Of a stretch of DNA of 64,000 nucleotides, positions 45,401-56,322 are shown piece by piece. The position numbers and the translations under genes are program-made. The notes under the pieces were generated by a model. That model searched no databases and had not been told where the DNA came from. It saw only the letters and a program-made list of their open reading frames with translations. Numbering within the stretch: the first letter of the stretch is position 1; each line of letters opens with the position of its first letter. The DNA is from Doris montereyensis (taxonomy: Eukaryota > Mollusca > Gastropoda > Nudibranchia > Dorididae), in the NCBI GenBank assembly GCA_037039925.1, contig JAXRKP010000187.1, positions 122,501 to 186,500 of the forward strand, written 5' to 3'.

Positions 45401-48400
45401 ACAAGGAACTTGTAGATTATCACTGAGGTTACCTGATTTGATTTGATTTCTTGTTCATGCACAACCAAGGTTAGCCTTTAACATTTGGCTTGGACTGCCT
45501 TGTAAACAGCCACGAAATCCTCAACATGCACAGAGTGTTGTGATCTGCATAAGGGACCTCCTATCTCCAATTAGACCAGGTGTCAGCGAACCACCCTACC
45601 TGGATCAGAAAAGGGTGGGTTTTGCCACAAAAAAACTAGAAAATTTGTCCCAGTGAAGATGAGAACCCACAACCTTTTTGGCTGACTGAGAGGTTGACAC
45701 CCTACCTCTAGACCACCATGCCCCCCAGTTATGTAATGAAGGGTTAAAAGTTTGTCATAGTCATGGCAATCGTGAACTTTTGAGAACATTCAGAGATGTA
45801 TGTGATACTAACCCTAAGTTGTCCTAAAACGTGAACTAAAACTCCTCCATCAGGCGTGGGCTGGCAGTCAATGGTGGTAGGTTGCCGTAAGATGTTATCC
45901 AAAGGAACACTCTGCGTTGGGGAAGGGGGAAAAAAACAAAAACAACACATATATGGCAATCATCAATTAAACAACTTTGACTCTAAATGGAACCGATCCC
46001 TATAAAAATAATTTTCAACTGAAATTGAAACGTGCGCATAGCGGCCAACCTTTCCAAATCGAAAAACAGACGGACTAACTAATTTTGATTTGCACAGCGG
46101 CCCCATGATATTTCAGAAAACATTGCCTCCATACCAAATGTGGTGATCTCAGGGTGAATTCAGAGTTGACTTGATTTGATTTACCCACATCCACAACTAA
46201 GGTGATCTTGGGGTTATTCATTGGTAGGATTTTTTTAATTTTGCAGACGGCCCTGTAAACAGCCATGGGATCTTTAACGTGCACAGAGTGATGTGATCTG
46301 CACACAGTACCTCCTTTTTATCGCCCGTCTCCGATGGGACTAGGCACCGACCCACCTACCTGGACAACTAGCATATCCATTGATGCTTAGCCTACAGCCG
46401 TTTGAACACGAACAAAGACAAATTCAAATTTATCTACTCCTAGTTTGCAATTTTCCTCAGGTGGGGAGAAATGGTGGAAAGTTTTCTTAAATTGACATAT
46501 TCAGGTCTATTCACGAAAATGATTATGAAGATAAAATAATTTTTCTAGTGTTTTTGTGATACCCACATTCACCCATAACATATTTTGTACTTGTTCTAAT
46601 GGTTTGTAGAATTTTATGGAAGTTTGGTGTAAAAGCCTATCGCACTACTATATTACCACTATTATATCATTCATTGAAGAGTCTTTTTTTGTGTCCATTT
46701 GAACTTAAAATTCTGAGGTTCTTGGGAGGAAAAACATCTAAGTAACAGAAAAAAAAACCCCATGAATGATGGTTGGTGAAACAAAAAAAATGACCAGATG
46801 CTTTTTTCGATATGTATTATAGTTTTGAGTTTTGTATAACATTCTGGGTTGTCCTCATACTCTATTTCCGAAAATTCATTAAAAGAAAACCAAATACGAT
46901 TTGATCAAATGTAGATATTGTATCAAAATAGGTGTGTGCAAAATTTGTCATGGCAACCAGAAGCAGCAGACAAAAAAAACGACTAGATATTTCAATTCAG
47001 CACACCATGCCCATTACACTTATGAGTTAAATTGGTAGGAACAAAGGAAAATTTGTCATTTCAGGAACACCCCACCCCCTCTAATACAATAAGGCATGGA
47101 CTGCCAACAGAAATAAAACCAGGCAATAGCACTGAAGACTTCAAAAACAGAATTAAACACATCACTTTAAAAAACAAAATTGGATATATATATATATATA
47201 TATGAAACAGTACATCTCAAACTTTGATGGCTCTAATCCCAGGAATCACTGCACCCACAACCTCCATATTTCGCGTGTAGATTTCAAATAGCCTGCTTAT
47301 GGTTCTTAGCGAATAAACTCTTGGGTCAAATCAGTATTTTAATTGACTGGAAAAGGATTGTTTTGCCTGCGATCCACGAAACTTTTTATTGTTATTTTTA
47401 CTCATTCCTTCATTTCCGGTCATTAGATCTGCAATGAAAAAGCCCGCCTAATTTTAGCATCGAATACTGTACCGGTACTTGACATCACCCTGCCCCCGGT
47501 AACCTATTATGTAGTTCATCATTGAAAGAAAAAAAAAGAATGTGGTAAAAGAGTAATCATAATCATCATTGTCTACGCGCATGCTTGTATTTATATAATT
47601 GAATTAAAATTAAATATGCGCGCTTACAGTAATACTCAAGAATTGAGCCGGTCAGTTATTATTATTATGAAAAAGAAGACAGAAAAGTCTACAACAAAGC
47701 ACAGGGGACAGCTGCCCGAATAGAACCAGATAAACTATTAAAGTAATAGATAATTAATATGTACTACATACATACACTAGACCAGACTCTCTCTTCCGCA
47801 TACAAAAATAGGACTTACAGCAAATTTCTTAACAATTTCTTCTCTTCCTTTATGTTGGGTACCTTCAAACGTAAGTAATGAATCTGAGGGCTGAAATGGA
47901 CAGATATACAAAGAACAAAATTAGACATAAATATATCACATATATACATATTATATATGGTGATAAATGGCACCAGACAGTGTGAGAGATGAGGAAAGAG
48001 TACAGTGGATACCAGTTACAACAGGATCAATGGGGGGTGGGGGAGTATACAGTCCTGTTATAACTGATTCATATTCTTAGCGGTGACTCAGCCATCATAG
48101 AAAATGAGGCAATGTAGGCCAGCCATCATAATGTACTAGATACACACGCTCTCCTTCCCCTCTCTTTCAGATATGCATTGGGTCTCTATGAAGTCAGTAT
48201 CGAAAAAATATGAAGAATTATTAGGCATACATCTACAGCATGTGGTGTCTGCAGCCGAGTTAGGCTGCCGGACTGGGGATCATGAGGTCCTGTGTTGAAT
48301 ACTAGCAAAGCTAGATCTGACGTTGTGCTCCCTGCACTTAACACGCAATTCATCCACTTGACCCAGGTGCAGATGGATGCCAACAACATCTTGGGAGTAA

Positions 48401-51184
48401 AAACTTGCAACAGACTAGCGTCCTGGCCAGGAGGTTCAGGGGAAGGGATGATTGATAGACTCCCCCCCCCCCCCCCCCCCCAATCACTAGTATTATCCAC
48501 AACAATTTTCATAATACTTGTTATTTTAAATAGACTGCACACGTGATAGGGATCAATAAATATCAAAAGGAAAGAACACAAAAACTTTCCTTTTGTGGGA
48601 TTTAAAAATCTTTTTAACAAAATTTCAGCCTTTGGTCTTCTCTTTTTCTTTGTAAGTTATTAAGTATATTGTACCACACATATAGACACTTTTTCAACAA
48701 TTCACAAAGTTAATCAATCAGTATGCACAAACTTATGCAAATTAGGTAACATAGACTGGTAAGATGTTTATGAAAAATGCTCATATATAAACGAGACACC
48801 CGCACTTCTCGATAGTTCAATGCTAGTCTCGATCCAGTCCCTTGTCATTGTCACATTTGAACTACCCGTGTTCATCAATCAGTATTCAGTCCCATCCGTT
48901 GTCGCAATACTGTCTCACGATCTTTGATTGGCCCACATTGAACGTCCCACTACCTCTTTATTTTACTCTGTCTTTCTTTATCCTCCACAAAAAAACAAGC
49001 CCAAACTTTTTTTATCTCTCCCCTTACCGGCTATTTTTTTTAAGAATTGCATGTGGTTTTGTATGCACATTCATTTGAGCCAAATTTCACATCAATAAAT
49101 ATAACATACACATTCATGCCATACATCAATTTGTTCAGAAATGGAAGCTCTACAAAATTATGTAAGTTTGATAAGGACACAATTAAAATTTATTTTTAAA
49201 ATTTGCATTTTCAAGAAAACCCAAAGAAGGAAAAAAATAAATATAGACAGATATGGTCAAAACAATTGTATTAGGCATAAGATATATTAGTCTGCAATAT
49301 CCAGCCAAGTTTCAAGAATGTGGAGCCTCTTTTTAAAAAATGAGGGCAAAATGAATATGATAGGGTTACGGTCGTAAAAACACAAAAATCTTACTCCGCC
49401 ATCATAATTACAACCCTTCTGTAAATCGGTAGCTCTTGCTTTATACAGAGAATAACCAATGAAATACCAAGATGTAGCACAAATAATGTGCAAAGTAATT
49501 TACAGGTTTCAACTGTGAAAATATTATTATATTATATTTGAATTACAATTATTCTAATTAATTAAAAAAAAATTTTTTTTTAAAAGCTAAAAAATTAATC
49601 AGCCTGTAGCCTATAGGCAAAGTCTGCTTTGCAAAAATTGCAACAAACTTGGAGAAGAGTTAGAATGAGGGTTATGAAAGAAGATATTTTAACATAGCAC
49701 TGCTTTGTTGAATGGATTTATAGTATTCATTGCGAAACAAAAACCACGGAAACTGAAATGGATGTATTATGTATAACAGTGAAGAAGTAAAATGAAAACA
49801 ATATTTCAATTTGAAGAGCCAAATAAAAATATTCAAAGATATTGAGAGACAAAAAATGTAATGTACCATGAAATCAATAATGATATGACACAAATGATGT
49901 GAAAAAAATCCATTGTGAAATTATCAAACAGAGATAAACAAAATAAGGAACTAATAAACATATTTCTCACTTATCTCTACACACTATGTTCTAAAAGTAG
50001 GCAATTCCTGTCCTGATTGAAGCAAAAATGGTTATCACATTCTCCACATTTAACCCCAGACTTTCTAACTGACTATATCTAGATGGTCTTTGCAATTCAG
50101 CAACAGAAGGATTGTCCTTTCTAAACTGTTGGAACAAAATAAATGCATTTACCCTAGCAATAATCGTTAACTAACCTAGGTTGCCTAACATGAAGTTGTC
50201 TAAATTCCCCCATATCTTATTTCTTCTCTTACAAAATGAAAAAGTGTTCTTGCAATATTTATGGAGGGTTGAAACAAAAAAAACTACTTTATTATCCTTC
50301 CATAGCAAAAATAAAAGATTTCCCCTCATCCCACCTCGCTCTGTCTTTGAAAATTGTTTCACATTTTTAAGATTTTGAGAAATATTCTTTCTATTTACAT
50401 TGACAGTACCACAGGCATAAATCTTTCTTTTCAACAATTGTTCAATAAGGGCAACAGATGTATAAAAATTGTCAACATATAAATTATATCCTTGGTCAAA
50501 TAAAGGGTTAGACAACTTCATAACATCAAAAGCCAATCCATATTTAGAAGTTTTCCCCTCCCCCCAGTGAACATCAAAATTATATGTGTAACCAGTCAAG
50601 GAATCGGGAAGGACCCGGAATTTCATGCCCCATTTTGGTGGTTTATCTCTGATGTGTTGCCTAAAGCCATATCTTCCCGTGTCAGGCACCATTCTTTCAT
50701 CAATTGAAATATGCTCATTGGGCTATCAGAACTTCATTGATTTTCTTTTGATAAACTGTTCTAAACATCTAACTGTAGTCAATTGATCCCCTCCGCCCTC
50801 ATTATCAAGATCTGAACATTTAAGAAAACTTTGAATTTGAAGAAATCTAAACCTACTCATAAACCGCCGTGCCCACAAGCTATGCAACAAATAATGTGTA
50901 CACCAATATAGATACAAACACGGGAGACAAACATAGACAGATACATCAACAAAGCAATGAAGCATCGCAACTCGTCCGGCTCAACAGGTTTCCAATTCTT
51001 GAACATTGTTGGAAGGGCAGGTCCATGTCGTTCGGCATATTTGTTGGTCCATTCACAGATCAATTGTACTAACGTCTCCATGAAAATAGCTGGAAGAAAG
51101 ATGCTGTGGGGAAAAAAATATATCAAGGGCTAGCATTTCAGAAAGAATGTGCATAAGGGTATGTGTGCGTCTGTGTGTGTGTGT

Positions 51185-51270
<86 letters not shown>

Positions 51271-53134
51271 AAAGCTGAAAAATTTACAACAAGTTTTTAC
51301 CTGGAGAGGTGAAGTCAGCACAGCTACTTCTAACCCACTGGCCATCACTTTTAAGGTCCTTGATTCCTGGGGTATGTTCAGGTCTGAAAGGGGCTGGCCG
51401 TGATGTAGGTCCAGGATCATATCTTCATATGCCCCTTCAATGATGACTTCATTTTCATGATTCCCCTGGCTGCAAGTGAATATAGAAGAAATAAAGATTC
51501 CATTGCATAAATATTCTTAATAACATCATTATATCAAAGAACATACTTTCAAAATGATCAGATGACAGAAACAGCCAACAATAACCCAAACAATACAATA
51601 AAAACCTGTCATTACCATCAGGAATCAAACACGTGTAATAGGCATCAAAAGGTAAACAAAGCGATACGCCCATTTCCCCAGTCAGCTGATGACCTAGATT
51701 ATAGATAACTCAAACGGACACGTTACATGTTATTTTGCAATGTTATCAATGAAAGATCATCCACATCAAACTAAAATGATCTAAAAGAAAAGTAAAATAT
51801 TACACCAAAGGCAGACAAAACGACTAAAGGCAGACAAAACGTTAGAGTATCGACTGTCATTCATCACGCATACTGTCACACTGAGATACACACAACATTG
51901 AAACACATACCGTTCAGCAAGAGGTAGATATAGCTGGTTTTCCTCATCGTCAGTACCATTCGCCGAGTCATTATCCATCCGATCCTCGCTGACTCACTAT
52001 TTAAGAGAAAGGAGTCATCTTCCGAATTGGACATGATTTTACGGTTTTTTAAAAACAAAAATATGCTCTCAGTCGAGAAGCCGGCTACCACGGAAAGTCC
52101 CAAAACAAAATGGCGGCGATCGTTGGAGTGACACTATCGAGGTGTGATATTTCATTGTTTATTTTTATATTTTCTAAATAAAAGCATTATTTTCAATGCA
52201 TTTTTGGATTATTTGACCTTTTTTCCATATTTGACCAACAGGATGACTCAATTGTAAAAATATTTCCCCCTTCAAATGGTGTCTAGATTGAGGTTAACCG
52301 TATCGTTCCATACGGAAGGAGTTTCCTATTAGCGGTAAGGAGAGAGTTAAAATAAACCCTCTTTATTATAATGTCATTTGGGTGGTACTCCGACAATGGA
52401 AGTCCTGCAAAAATACCACTTTTCAGAATCATTTTTAAAAACCTTTGATATTTGGACGTGCCCTTGACCTAGTTTGAGCTGATTTACATTGGGCAACTGC
52501 CGCTCATTTACATTGGGCAACTGCCGCTGGTTGCAATTTAGCACATTATTTCTAGTTATTTAGGGGACAAAATTCATTTACATATATTGTGAATGCAATG
52601 TTTGTAGTGAATTGACAAGTGGAGATAGATTCTGCCTCCACGCAACAATGCTTTTAAACAACATGTTGGTGAATTAAATGAGGTTGTGCATCTTAGATGA
52701 AAGAAATGAAAGTGTCGTTTTCATCCATGTTACGATTATCTTCCGTTGGATGTGCCCGGCCAACTCTACAGTGTCTACAGCCATGCTACAGATCTCCTTT
52801 CGAAAGTAAATCTTTGGACTTTGGAGACAAGGTATATGAATGCGATACCTTTTCCTTCTAGATCTAAAACTGGTTCTACATCTATATCTGAAATAAATTC
52901 TAGATCTAGACCATCTTTATAAAATCTACATTTTTATTAGACCCTGATCGTGGTCCAGTTTAATCGAGACTTTCATTTAGCCTACTTTTTTGCAGCAAAA
53001 ATATTTCAATAACTCACATGGTAAAAAGCGGCAACTTGAGGCCGAGTTTCCTTGTTGTCAAAACATTGGTAATACTGAGCAATAAACTGATTTCCTATTG
53101 TGTCCCAGGGTGTCTTTTTCGGCTCCTCGGACAT
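42363..53134 (-). CDS. NUTF2: nuclear transport factor 2, four exons
   Basis: NTF2 carries Ran-GDP into the nucleus, binding FxFG nucleoporins. Coding exons (minus) are 53,018-53,134, 47,819-47,890, 45,813-45,911 and 42,363-42,485. All have GT-AG borders and phase 0, giving 136 residues (human 127) without a single frameshift. It covers the whole NTF2 fold: WDTIGNQFIAQYYQCFDN, SLLTFEGTQHKGREEIVKKF, CQPTPDGGVLVHVLGQLR, MGFSQTFHLKVV and NDIFRLVLHNF. Trp10 and Glu48 correspond to the nucleoporin- and Ran-contacting Trp7 and Glu42 of mammalian NTF2. The acidic ENDK loop stands where ADEDP normally is. Intron 1 (5.1 kb) hosts a piggyBac-like gene. A G3BP-type protein is excluded by the short length. 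Confidence 0.95.
43815..43975 (-). mobile_element. LINE 3' fragment
   Basis: Reverse complement of 25,350-25,530: TTCCCATTCTACCTTTCGGT, CAGGATGCCCTGTCCTGGCA, CCCACTTTCTCCAAGGTCTG. It lies in NTF2 intron 3. Confidence 0.8.
44000..45420. other. NTF2 intron 3 sequence, no gene seen
   Basis: A CT-rich patch (44,555-44,690) and AT-rich DNA. Several short open frames overlap each other, with no recognisable protein. Confidence 0.45.
45425..45728 (-). mobile_element. tRNA-derived SINE (family B)
   Basis: TTTGATTTGATTTCTTGTTC tail at the low end, AATCCTCAACATGCACAGAG, ATTAGACCAGGTGTCAGCGA, and a head reading GGGGGGCATGGTGGTCTAGA on the minus strand. It ends about 85 bp from NTF2 exon 3. Confidence 0.75.
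45813..45911 (-). CDS. NUTF2: NTF2 exon 3
   Basis: SVPLDNILRQPTTIDCQPTP, then DGGVLVHVLGQLR. 33 codons. The acceptor is CCCAACGCAG, the donor AGG/GTTAGT. Human reads [20 protein letters not shown] here. Confidence 0.95.
46125..46375 (-). mobile_element. family B SINE (truncated) joined to a family C fragment
   Basis: 46,125-46,164 holds the family C core (GTGGTGATCTCAGGGTGAAT). From 46,165 a family B body follows: TTGATTTGATTTACCCACAT, GGGATCTTTAACGTGCACAG, CGTCTCCGATGGGACTAGGC. It lacks the tRNA-like head. Confidence 0.65.
46380..47080. other. NTF2 intron 2 sequence, no gene seen
   Basis: AT-rich, with no exon or repeat recognised. Confidence 0.4.
47085..47690 (+). mobile_element. LINE 3' terminus carrying a second repeat
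   Basis: 47,085-47,190 encodes HGLPTEIKPGNSTEDFKNRI and KH, the C-terminus of a CR1/Jockey-like LINE. 47,160-47,515 is an inverted copy of 56,785-57,130, around a TA microsatellite. 47,605-47,690 resumes text shared with 25,630-25,690 (CAGTAATACTCAAGAATTGA). Confidence 0.6.
47819..47890 (-). CDS. NUTF2: NTF2 exon 2
   Basis: PSDSLLTFEGTQHKGREEIV, then KKFA. 24 codons, phase 0. The acceptor is CCATTTCAG, the donor GCT/GTAAGT. It includes the conserved FEG and IV.KF motifs. Confidence 0.95.
48236..48450 (+). mobile_element. tRNA-derived SINE (family A), 3' truncated
   Basis: GGGATCATGAGGTCCTGTGT, ACTAGCAAAGCTAGATCTGA, GACTAGCGTCCTGGCCAGGA. It then breaks into 20 C residues at 48,462-48,481. 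It lies in NTF2 intron 1. Confidence 0.75.
48800..49000 (+). repeat. family E interspersed repeat (diverged)
   Basis: Weaker match to 19,060 and 28,110: CATTGTCACATTTGAACTAC, CCGTGTTCATCAATCAGTAT, CCCACTACCTC. It lies in NTF2 intron 1. Confidence 0.45.
49991..51103 (-). pseudogene. piggyBac-like exon 3, DDE domain
   Basis: The acceptor TTTTCCCCACAG precedes CATCTTTC. It carries most of the DDE_Tnp_1_7 domain. Frame breaks fall near 50,935 and 50,730. The longest clean part is 50,171-50,692 (MVPDTGRYGFRQHIRDKPPK onward). The C-terminal remnant SVAELQRPSRYSQLESLGLN lies at 49,991-50,165. Confidence 0.8.
51189..51269. repeat. GA microsatellite
   Basis: About 40 uninterrupted GA units, preceded by a short TG repeat (51,164-51,185). 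It lies in an intron of the piggyBac-like gene. Confidence 0.98.
51301..51469 (-). pseudogene. piggyBac-like exon 2
   Basis: The acceptor CACTTGCAG precedes CCAGGGGAAT. It encodes QGNHENEVIIEGAYEDMILD, then LHHGQPLSDLNIPQESRTLK and VMASGLEVAVLTSPLQ. The donor is CAG/GTAAAA. Phase fits exon 1; joining exon 3 needs a one-base shift. The N-terminal linker is not recognisable by itself. Confidence 0.55.
51911..52034 (-). pseudogene. piggyBac-like exon 1
   Basis: MSNSEDDSFLLNSESARIG, then after a one-base shift near 51,985 MDNDSANGTDDEENQLYLPL and AER. The donor is GAACG/GTATGT. The Asp/Glu-rich leader is typical of piggyBac proteins. Confidence 0.6.
52105..52118 (-). promoter_or_regulatory. YY1-like motif near the start of the piggyBac-like gene
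   Basis: On the minus strand GCCGCCATTTTG lies about 70 bp upstream of the presumed ATG. This is close to the YY1 consensus (GCCGCCATNTTG) and in the usual orientation just downstream of many animal transcription starts. Confidence 0.4.
52150..53010. other. NTF2 intron 1 sequence, no gene seen
   Basis: AT-rich. An 18-bp direct repeat (CATTTACATTGGGCAACTGC type) lies near 52,485-52,530, and TCTAGATC words near 52,857-52,912. Confidence 0.45.
53018..53134 (-). CDS. NUTF2: NTF2 exon 1 (start codon)
   Basis: MSEEPKKTPWDTIGNQFIAQ, then YYQCFDNKETRPQVAAFYH. 39 codons. The donor is CAT/GTGAGT. The ATG is 53,132-53,134. Human reads MGDKPIWEQIGSSFIQHYYQ. Confidence 0.95.
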
Positions 53135-54560
53135 TCTTATTATTTAAAGGCTTGTTTCGATTTCAAACGAGAACCTTGAAGAGATTAGATCTAGCCTCTA
53201 GTCACGACAGGAGATCAACTTCAGCTCGGTCAGACTGCGCAACTGCAACTGCCGGAATTCGGAATAAATGGTTTCGATTACGATTTCTCTAAACTTACCT
53301 TAGTATTCTTAGTAACTAAGTATACTGCATGTACACCATGTAGCCTGTGTGTTTAGTATTGGATTTTAAATTTTCAAGGAGAGGGTGGAGAAAGAATCTT
53401 CTTCTTCTTCTTCTTTTTCTTCTTCTTCTTCTTCATGTCTGTGAAAACCCCCGGTTTTGGAGGACCAATACACAAGTACATCTTTATAGTCTAGCAAGTT
53501 GACAGTAGTGTCTTAAGTGCCAATGTTAGTAGAATCGAGGGTGTCTTGACTGACATACGGGTGGCGGATGGAAAAAAACGAGTGCAATCGGGCGTCGATT
53601 TTGGATTTCAGAATTGTCAGTTTTGTTTTTGTAGCCTCTTGTATGCCTTTGATAGTGGTTTATTGCATGGGGCAGAGATATGTTCATGACGTTGCTTGTT
53701 ATTTTGAACAAGGATGTGGCCTTAGCTCTTCTTCAATCTAGTTTATTCAGTAATGAACGATAGTAGGAGACAGTTTAATTGCCAGCCGTCTACCTACACG
53801 AACAAACAACAAATTGATCACGTTGAAATAATGCGATGCTAAGCCAAGTTGTCTTACTTTCTTTCTATATTTTTATTTGTATATTTCTCATACGTTTATT
53901 GTACATTTTTTTCTTGGTTGTACATTCTTTCATCTCTTCTCTCGCATTTTCTTCTCTTGTCATATTCCTTCATTCACTTCTCCATTCTATTATACGCCTC
54001 TGTCTGTCTGTCTCTCTCTCTCTTTCTTTCTCTCTCTCTCTTTCTCTCTCTCACTCGCACCCTTTCTCTGTCTAGATGTAGATCTACAATTATTCTCTGT
54101 TCTCTTTTTCGCTCTTTATCCATTGACTCCATAACCCCCATTCTACAAGTACGTATTTCCCATTTTCTATTCTACTCATATCTTCTGATTTTCTGTTTGA
54201 CATTAGACACTGGGTGATGCCTCTATAAATGTGTTGATATATATACATGTACTACTCGTTTGTTGTCAGACGAAGGATTATACCCGAAACGATACCTGTC
54301 CAATCTGTCTATTTTTTAATTTTTTTTATGGAGTTATCAGTTTAACACATTTGACTTCACTCTACGTGGCTCCTTTTGTTTCTTGTACATGTATAATAGT
54401 AATAAGTAAGATCTCCCAAGACAAGAGACGATGTCCTCCTTCAAGTATCGAAGTAAAGATGATATCAAGCGAGTCATTGGACAATCACGATACTATTGAC
54501 AGTAGAGAGCAAATTTAAAAAAGGGAAGTTTGAATGAACGAAACGAGTAAATACATTTGA
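53135..54560. other. upstream of NTF2, low-complexity rich
   Basis: A TTC microsatellite at 53,397-53,435 and a CT-rich tract at 54,000-54,070. No gene was recognised, and the open frames across the CT tract are Ser/Leu-rich artefacts. Confidence 0.5.
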
Positions 54561-54567
54561 ATTGTCA

Positions 54568-54652
54568 AGTTGAACCTGTCTAAAACGAAATCGGAAGGGG
54601 AGGCCAAATATTTCCGCTTTGGACAGTTTTCCGTTTTAGACTGGTTGCACTC
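54568..54652. repeat. short hairpin-forming element
   Basis: GTTGAACCTGTCTAAAACG (left) and GTGCAACCAGTCTAAAACG (right, read inward) bracket about 50 bp whose halves also pair (ATATTTCC, GGACAGTTTT). It may be the collapsed ends of a pogo-like MITE. Confidence 0.55.
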
Positions 54653-55107
54653 TCGACACTGGATACTACATAATAATGTAAACCATTTATCATATTATGT
54701 TCTATGATAATACAATATGACATATAAATATGTATTCGCAGTACATGTTATTTTATAATAATGTACGATAGGCTATATGAAAAGAAAAGGCATATTTTTT
54801 TCACATTATATCGGTACTTTTAATGTGTATTATCGTTTTTTTCTTTTTCATTTCTTTTCTTGCATTGACTTTTTTTCTTTATACAGCCTTGCTTTTCATT
54901 TGACCCATTCTTTTTTATGATTTATAAGTAAACCTTGGACTTGTAGAATTTTAAAATATAAATTGCATTTCACCTCATGTATGTTTGATACTGCGTCATG
55001 TATGTTTAAATTTGTTCATGATTGTGTTCTTTTACAAATATTTACATTTTGACATGCCAAAGCGCTTCGATCTCTTATGTGTATATAAGCACTACAGATA
55101 TGTACTT

Positions 55108-55322
55108 ATCATTATTATTGTTGTTGTTGTTGTTATTATTATTATTATTTGTATTATTATCTTCATTATTATTATTATGATTAATATTATTATCATCATC
55201 ATCATCATCATCATTATTATTATTATTAATATTATTATTATCATTAGTATTGTTATTATTATTATCATTATCATTATTGGTTATATTATTATTATTATTA
55301 TTATTACTATTATTATCATTAA
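55108..55322. repeat. ATT/ATC trinucleotide microsatellite
   Basis: About 210 bp of ATT, ATC and GTT triplets. Open frames of Ile on one strand and Asn/Asp on the other are artefacts. Confidence 0.95.
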
Positions 55323-55789
55323 GCAGTCGTTTAACTGAAACGAAACTAACTCTAGGTCTAGATTCTAGATATCTACCTTTAAGGGCCCTACACACCTTCA
55401 CTCCAACCAAGTCGGGTCAAACTCTTGTCATACCCGTCCTTGAAACCGCCATCAGACAGTTTCGCATGTCATCCACACCACACGTGTATATCCTCAAGAT
55501 TTAGGCGCAGCTCTTTGATCTAGATCTAGATTTAAGTGCAATGGTAATGCTTTTCTCTACTCAAAAAAAATAATTAAAATTTTACTACATGGTTTTTCAC
55601 TAAGTAAGCATAAAAACAGTGATTGTAAGCGTACACTTTGTTAATCTCGACATGCTGATTTCAAAATTGCATTTTTTTGTTGATTTGACTGATATTTAAT
55701 TGTTTTAGGAGCCTGATGTTCACTTCCTGCCTCACGATGCTTCAAAGGGAAAGCCGCGCTCCCAATAGTGCCTCGGAGTCTGCGGCAGA

Positions 55790-56035
55790 CAGGTCGGAAT
55801 TTTAATTTTGCCCAGACTGCCCTATTGTAAACAGCCAAGGGATCTTTAATGTGCACAGTGTTGTGATCTGCACACAGGACCTCATTTTTATCGTCCATCT
55901 CCGATGGGACTAGGTGTCGTCGATCCAGCTACCTGGACCGAGGGTGGGGTGTGTTAGGTCGAAATGGGGCTGGAACCCACTACCTTTTGGTTGAGAGGCT
56001 GACGACATTTTCCTCTGGACTACCGAGCCCTGGAG
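55790..56035 (-). mobile_element. tRNA-derived SINE (family B)
   Basis: AATTTTAATTTTGCCCAGAC, AAGGGATCTTTAATGTGCAC, CATCTCCGATGGGACTAGGT. The head reads CAGGGCTCGGTAGTCCAGAG on the minus strand. It abuts the hAT-like fragment. Confidence 0.75.
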
Positions 56036-56124
56036 GGAATCAGTGAGCAGACTAACGCTTCAACTATCACTATCAACTATCATTTATCAACTATCACTAT
56101 CATACTATCACTATCATTATCAAC

Positions 56125-56322
56125 AGTCTGATTGACGAGTTTCACCGCTACTTCCCTGATCTTGACTACTACAACACTCTAGTGATAGTGTTGACCAGGA
56201 ATCCATTCAGATTTTCTGTTGAAGATACATGTATACCGAAAGATGAAGAAGATATCCAAGAACAATTTTTGGACTTTATTCGCGATTCATCTGCCAAGAC
56301 AGAAAAAATCAAACTAAGGTGA
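56125..56322 (+). pseudogene. hAT-type (ZBED/SCAND3-like) transposase fragment
   Basis: A single open frame of 65 codons: SLIDEFHRYFPDLDYYNTLV, TRNPFRFSVED, EEDIQEQFLDFIRDSSAKTE and KIKLR. The pattern F..YFPDL...NPF...VE....LQEQ.LDL..DSSAK matches the segment before the C-terminal dimerisation region in hAT-derived ZBED-like proteins. No neighbouring domain remains. It is preceded by CTATCA/ACTATC short repeats (56,060-56,120). Confidence 0.65.

Larger units (their letters stand above)
49991..52034 (-). pseudogene. piggyBac-type transposase-derived gene, decayed, with introns
   Basis: Related to piggyBac transposases (PGBD, DDE superfamily). Likely exons are 51,911-52,034, 51,301-51,469 and 49,991-51,103, with GT-AG borders. 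The ATG at 52,032-52,034 starts MSNSEDDSFLLN with an acidic N-terminus, usual for the family. Core matches are LICEWTNKYAERHG, NWKPVEPDELRCFIALLMYL, RRFMSRFRFLQIQSFLKCSD, ISIDERMVPDTGRYGFRQHI and KPPKWGMKFRVL. Then come LYVDNFYTS and WKDNKVVFFVSTLH. The first two catalytic Asp (SIDE, YVDN) are present. The third (GVDxxDQ) was not found before the C-terminal VNAFILFQQFRKDNP. Two stops near 50,728 and several frameshifts are visible. It lies in NTF2 intron 1, same strand. Introns suggest a domesticated or old gene rather than a fresh insertion. Confidence 0.82.

Noticed and set aside
45180..52330. A pair of TTAA-associated TGAGGTTA segments as piggyBac ends (45,196 and 52,282)
   Set aside because: The shared text is too short, the orientation is not inverted, and NTF2 exons lie between them.
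53836..54217. Three overlapping Ser/Leu/Phe-rich frames
   Set aside because: They cover a CT-rich low-complexity tract in several frames at once.
55075..55410. Asn/Asp-rich 111-codon frame and poly-Ile frame
   Set aside because: Readings of the ATT/ATC microsatellite.
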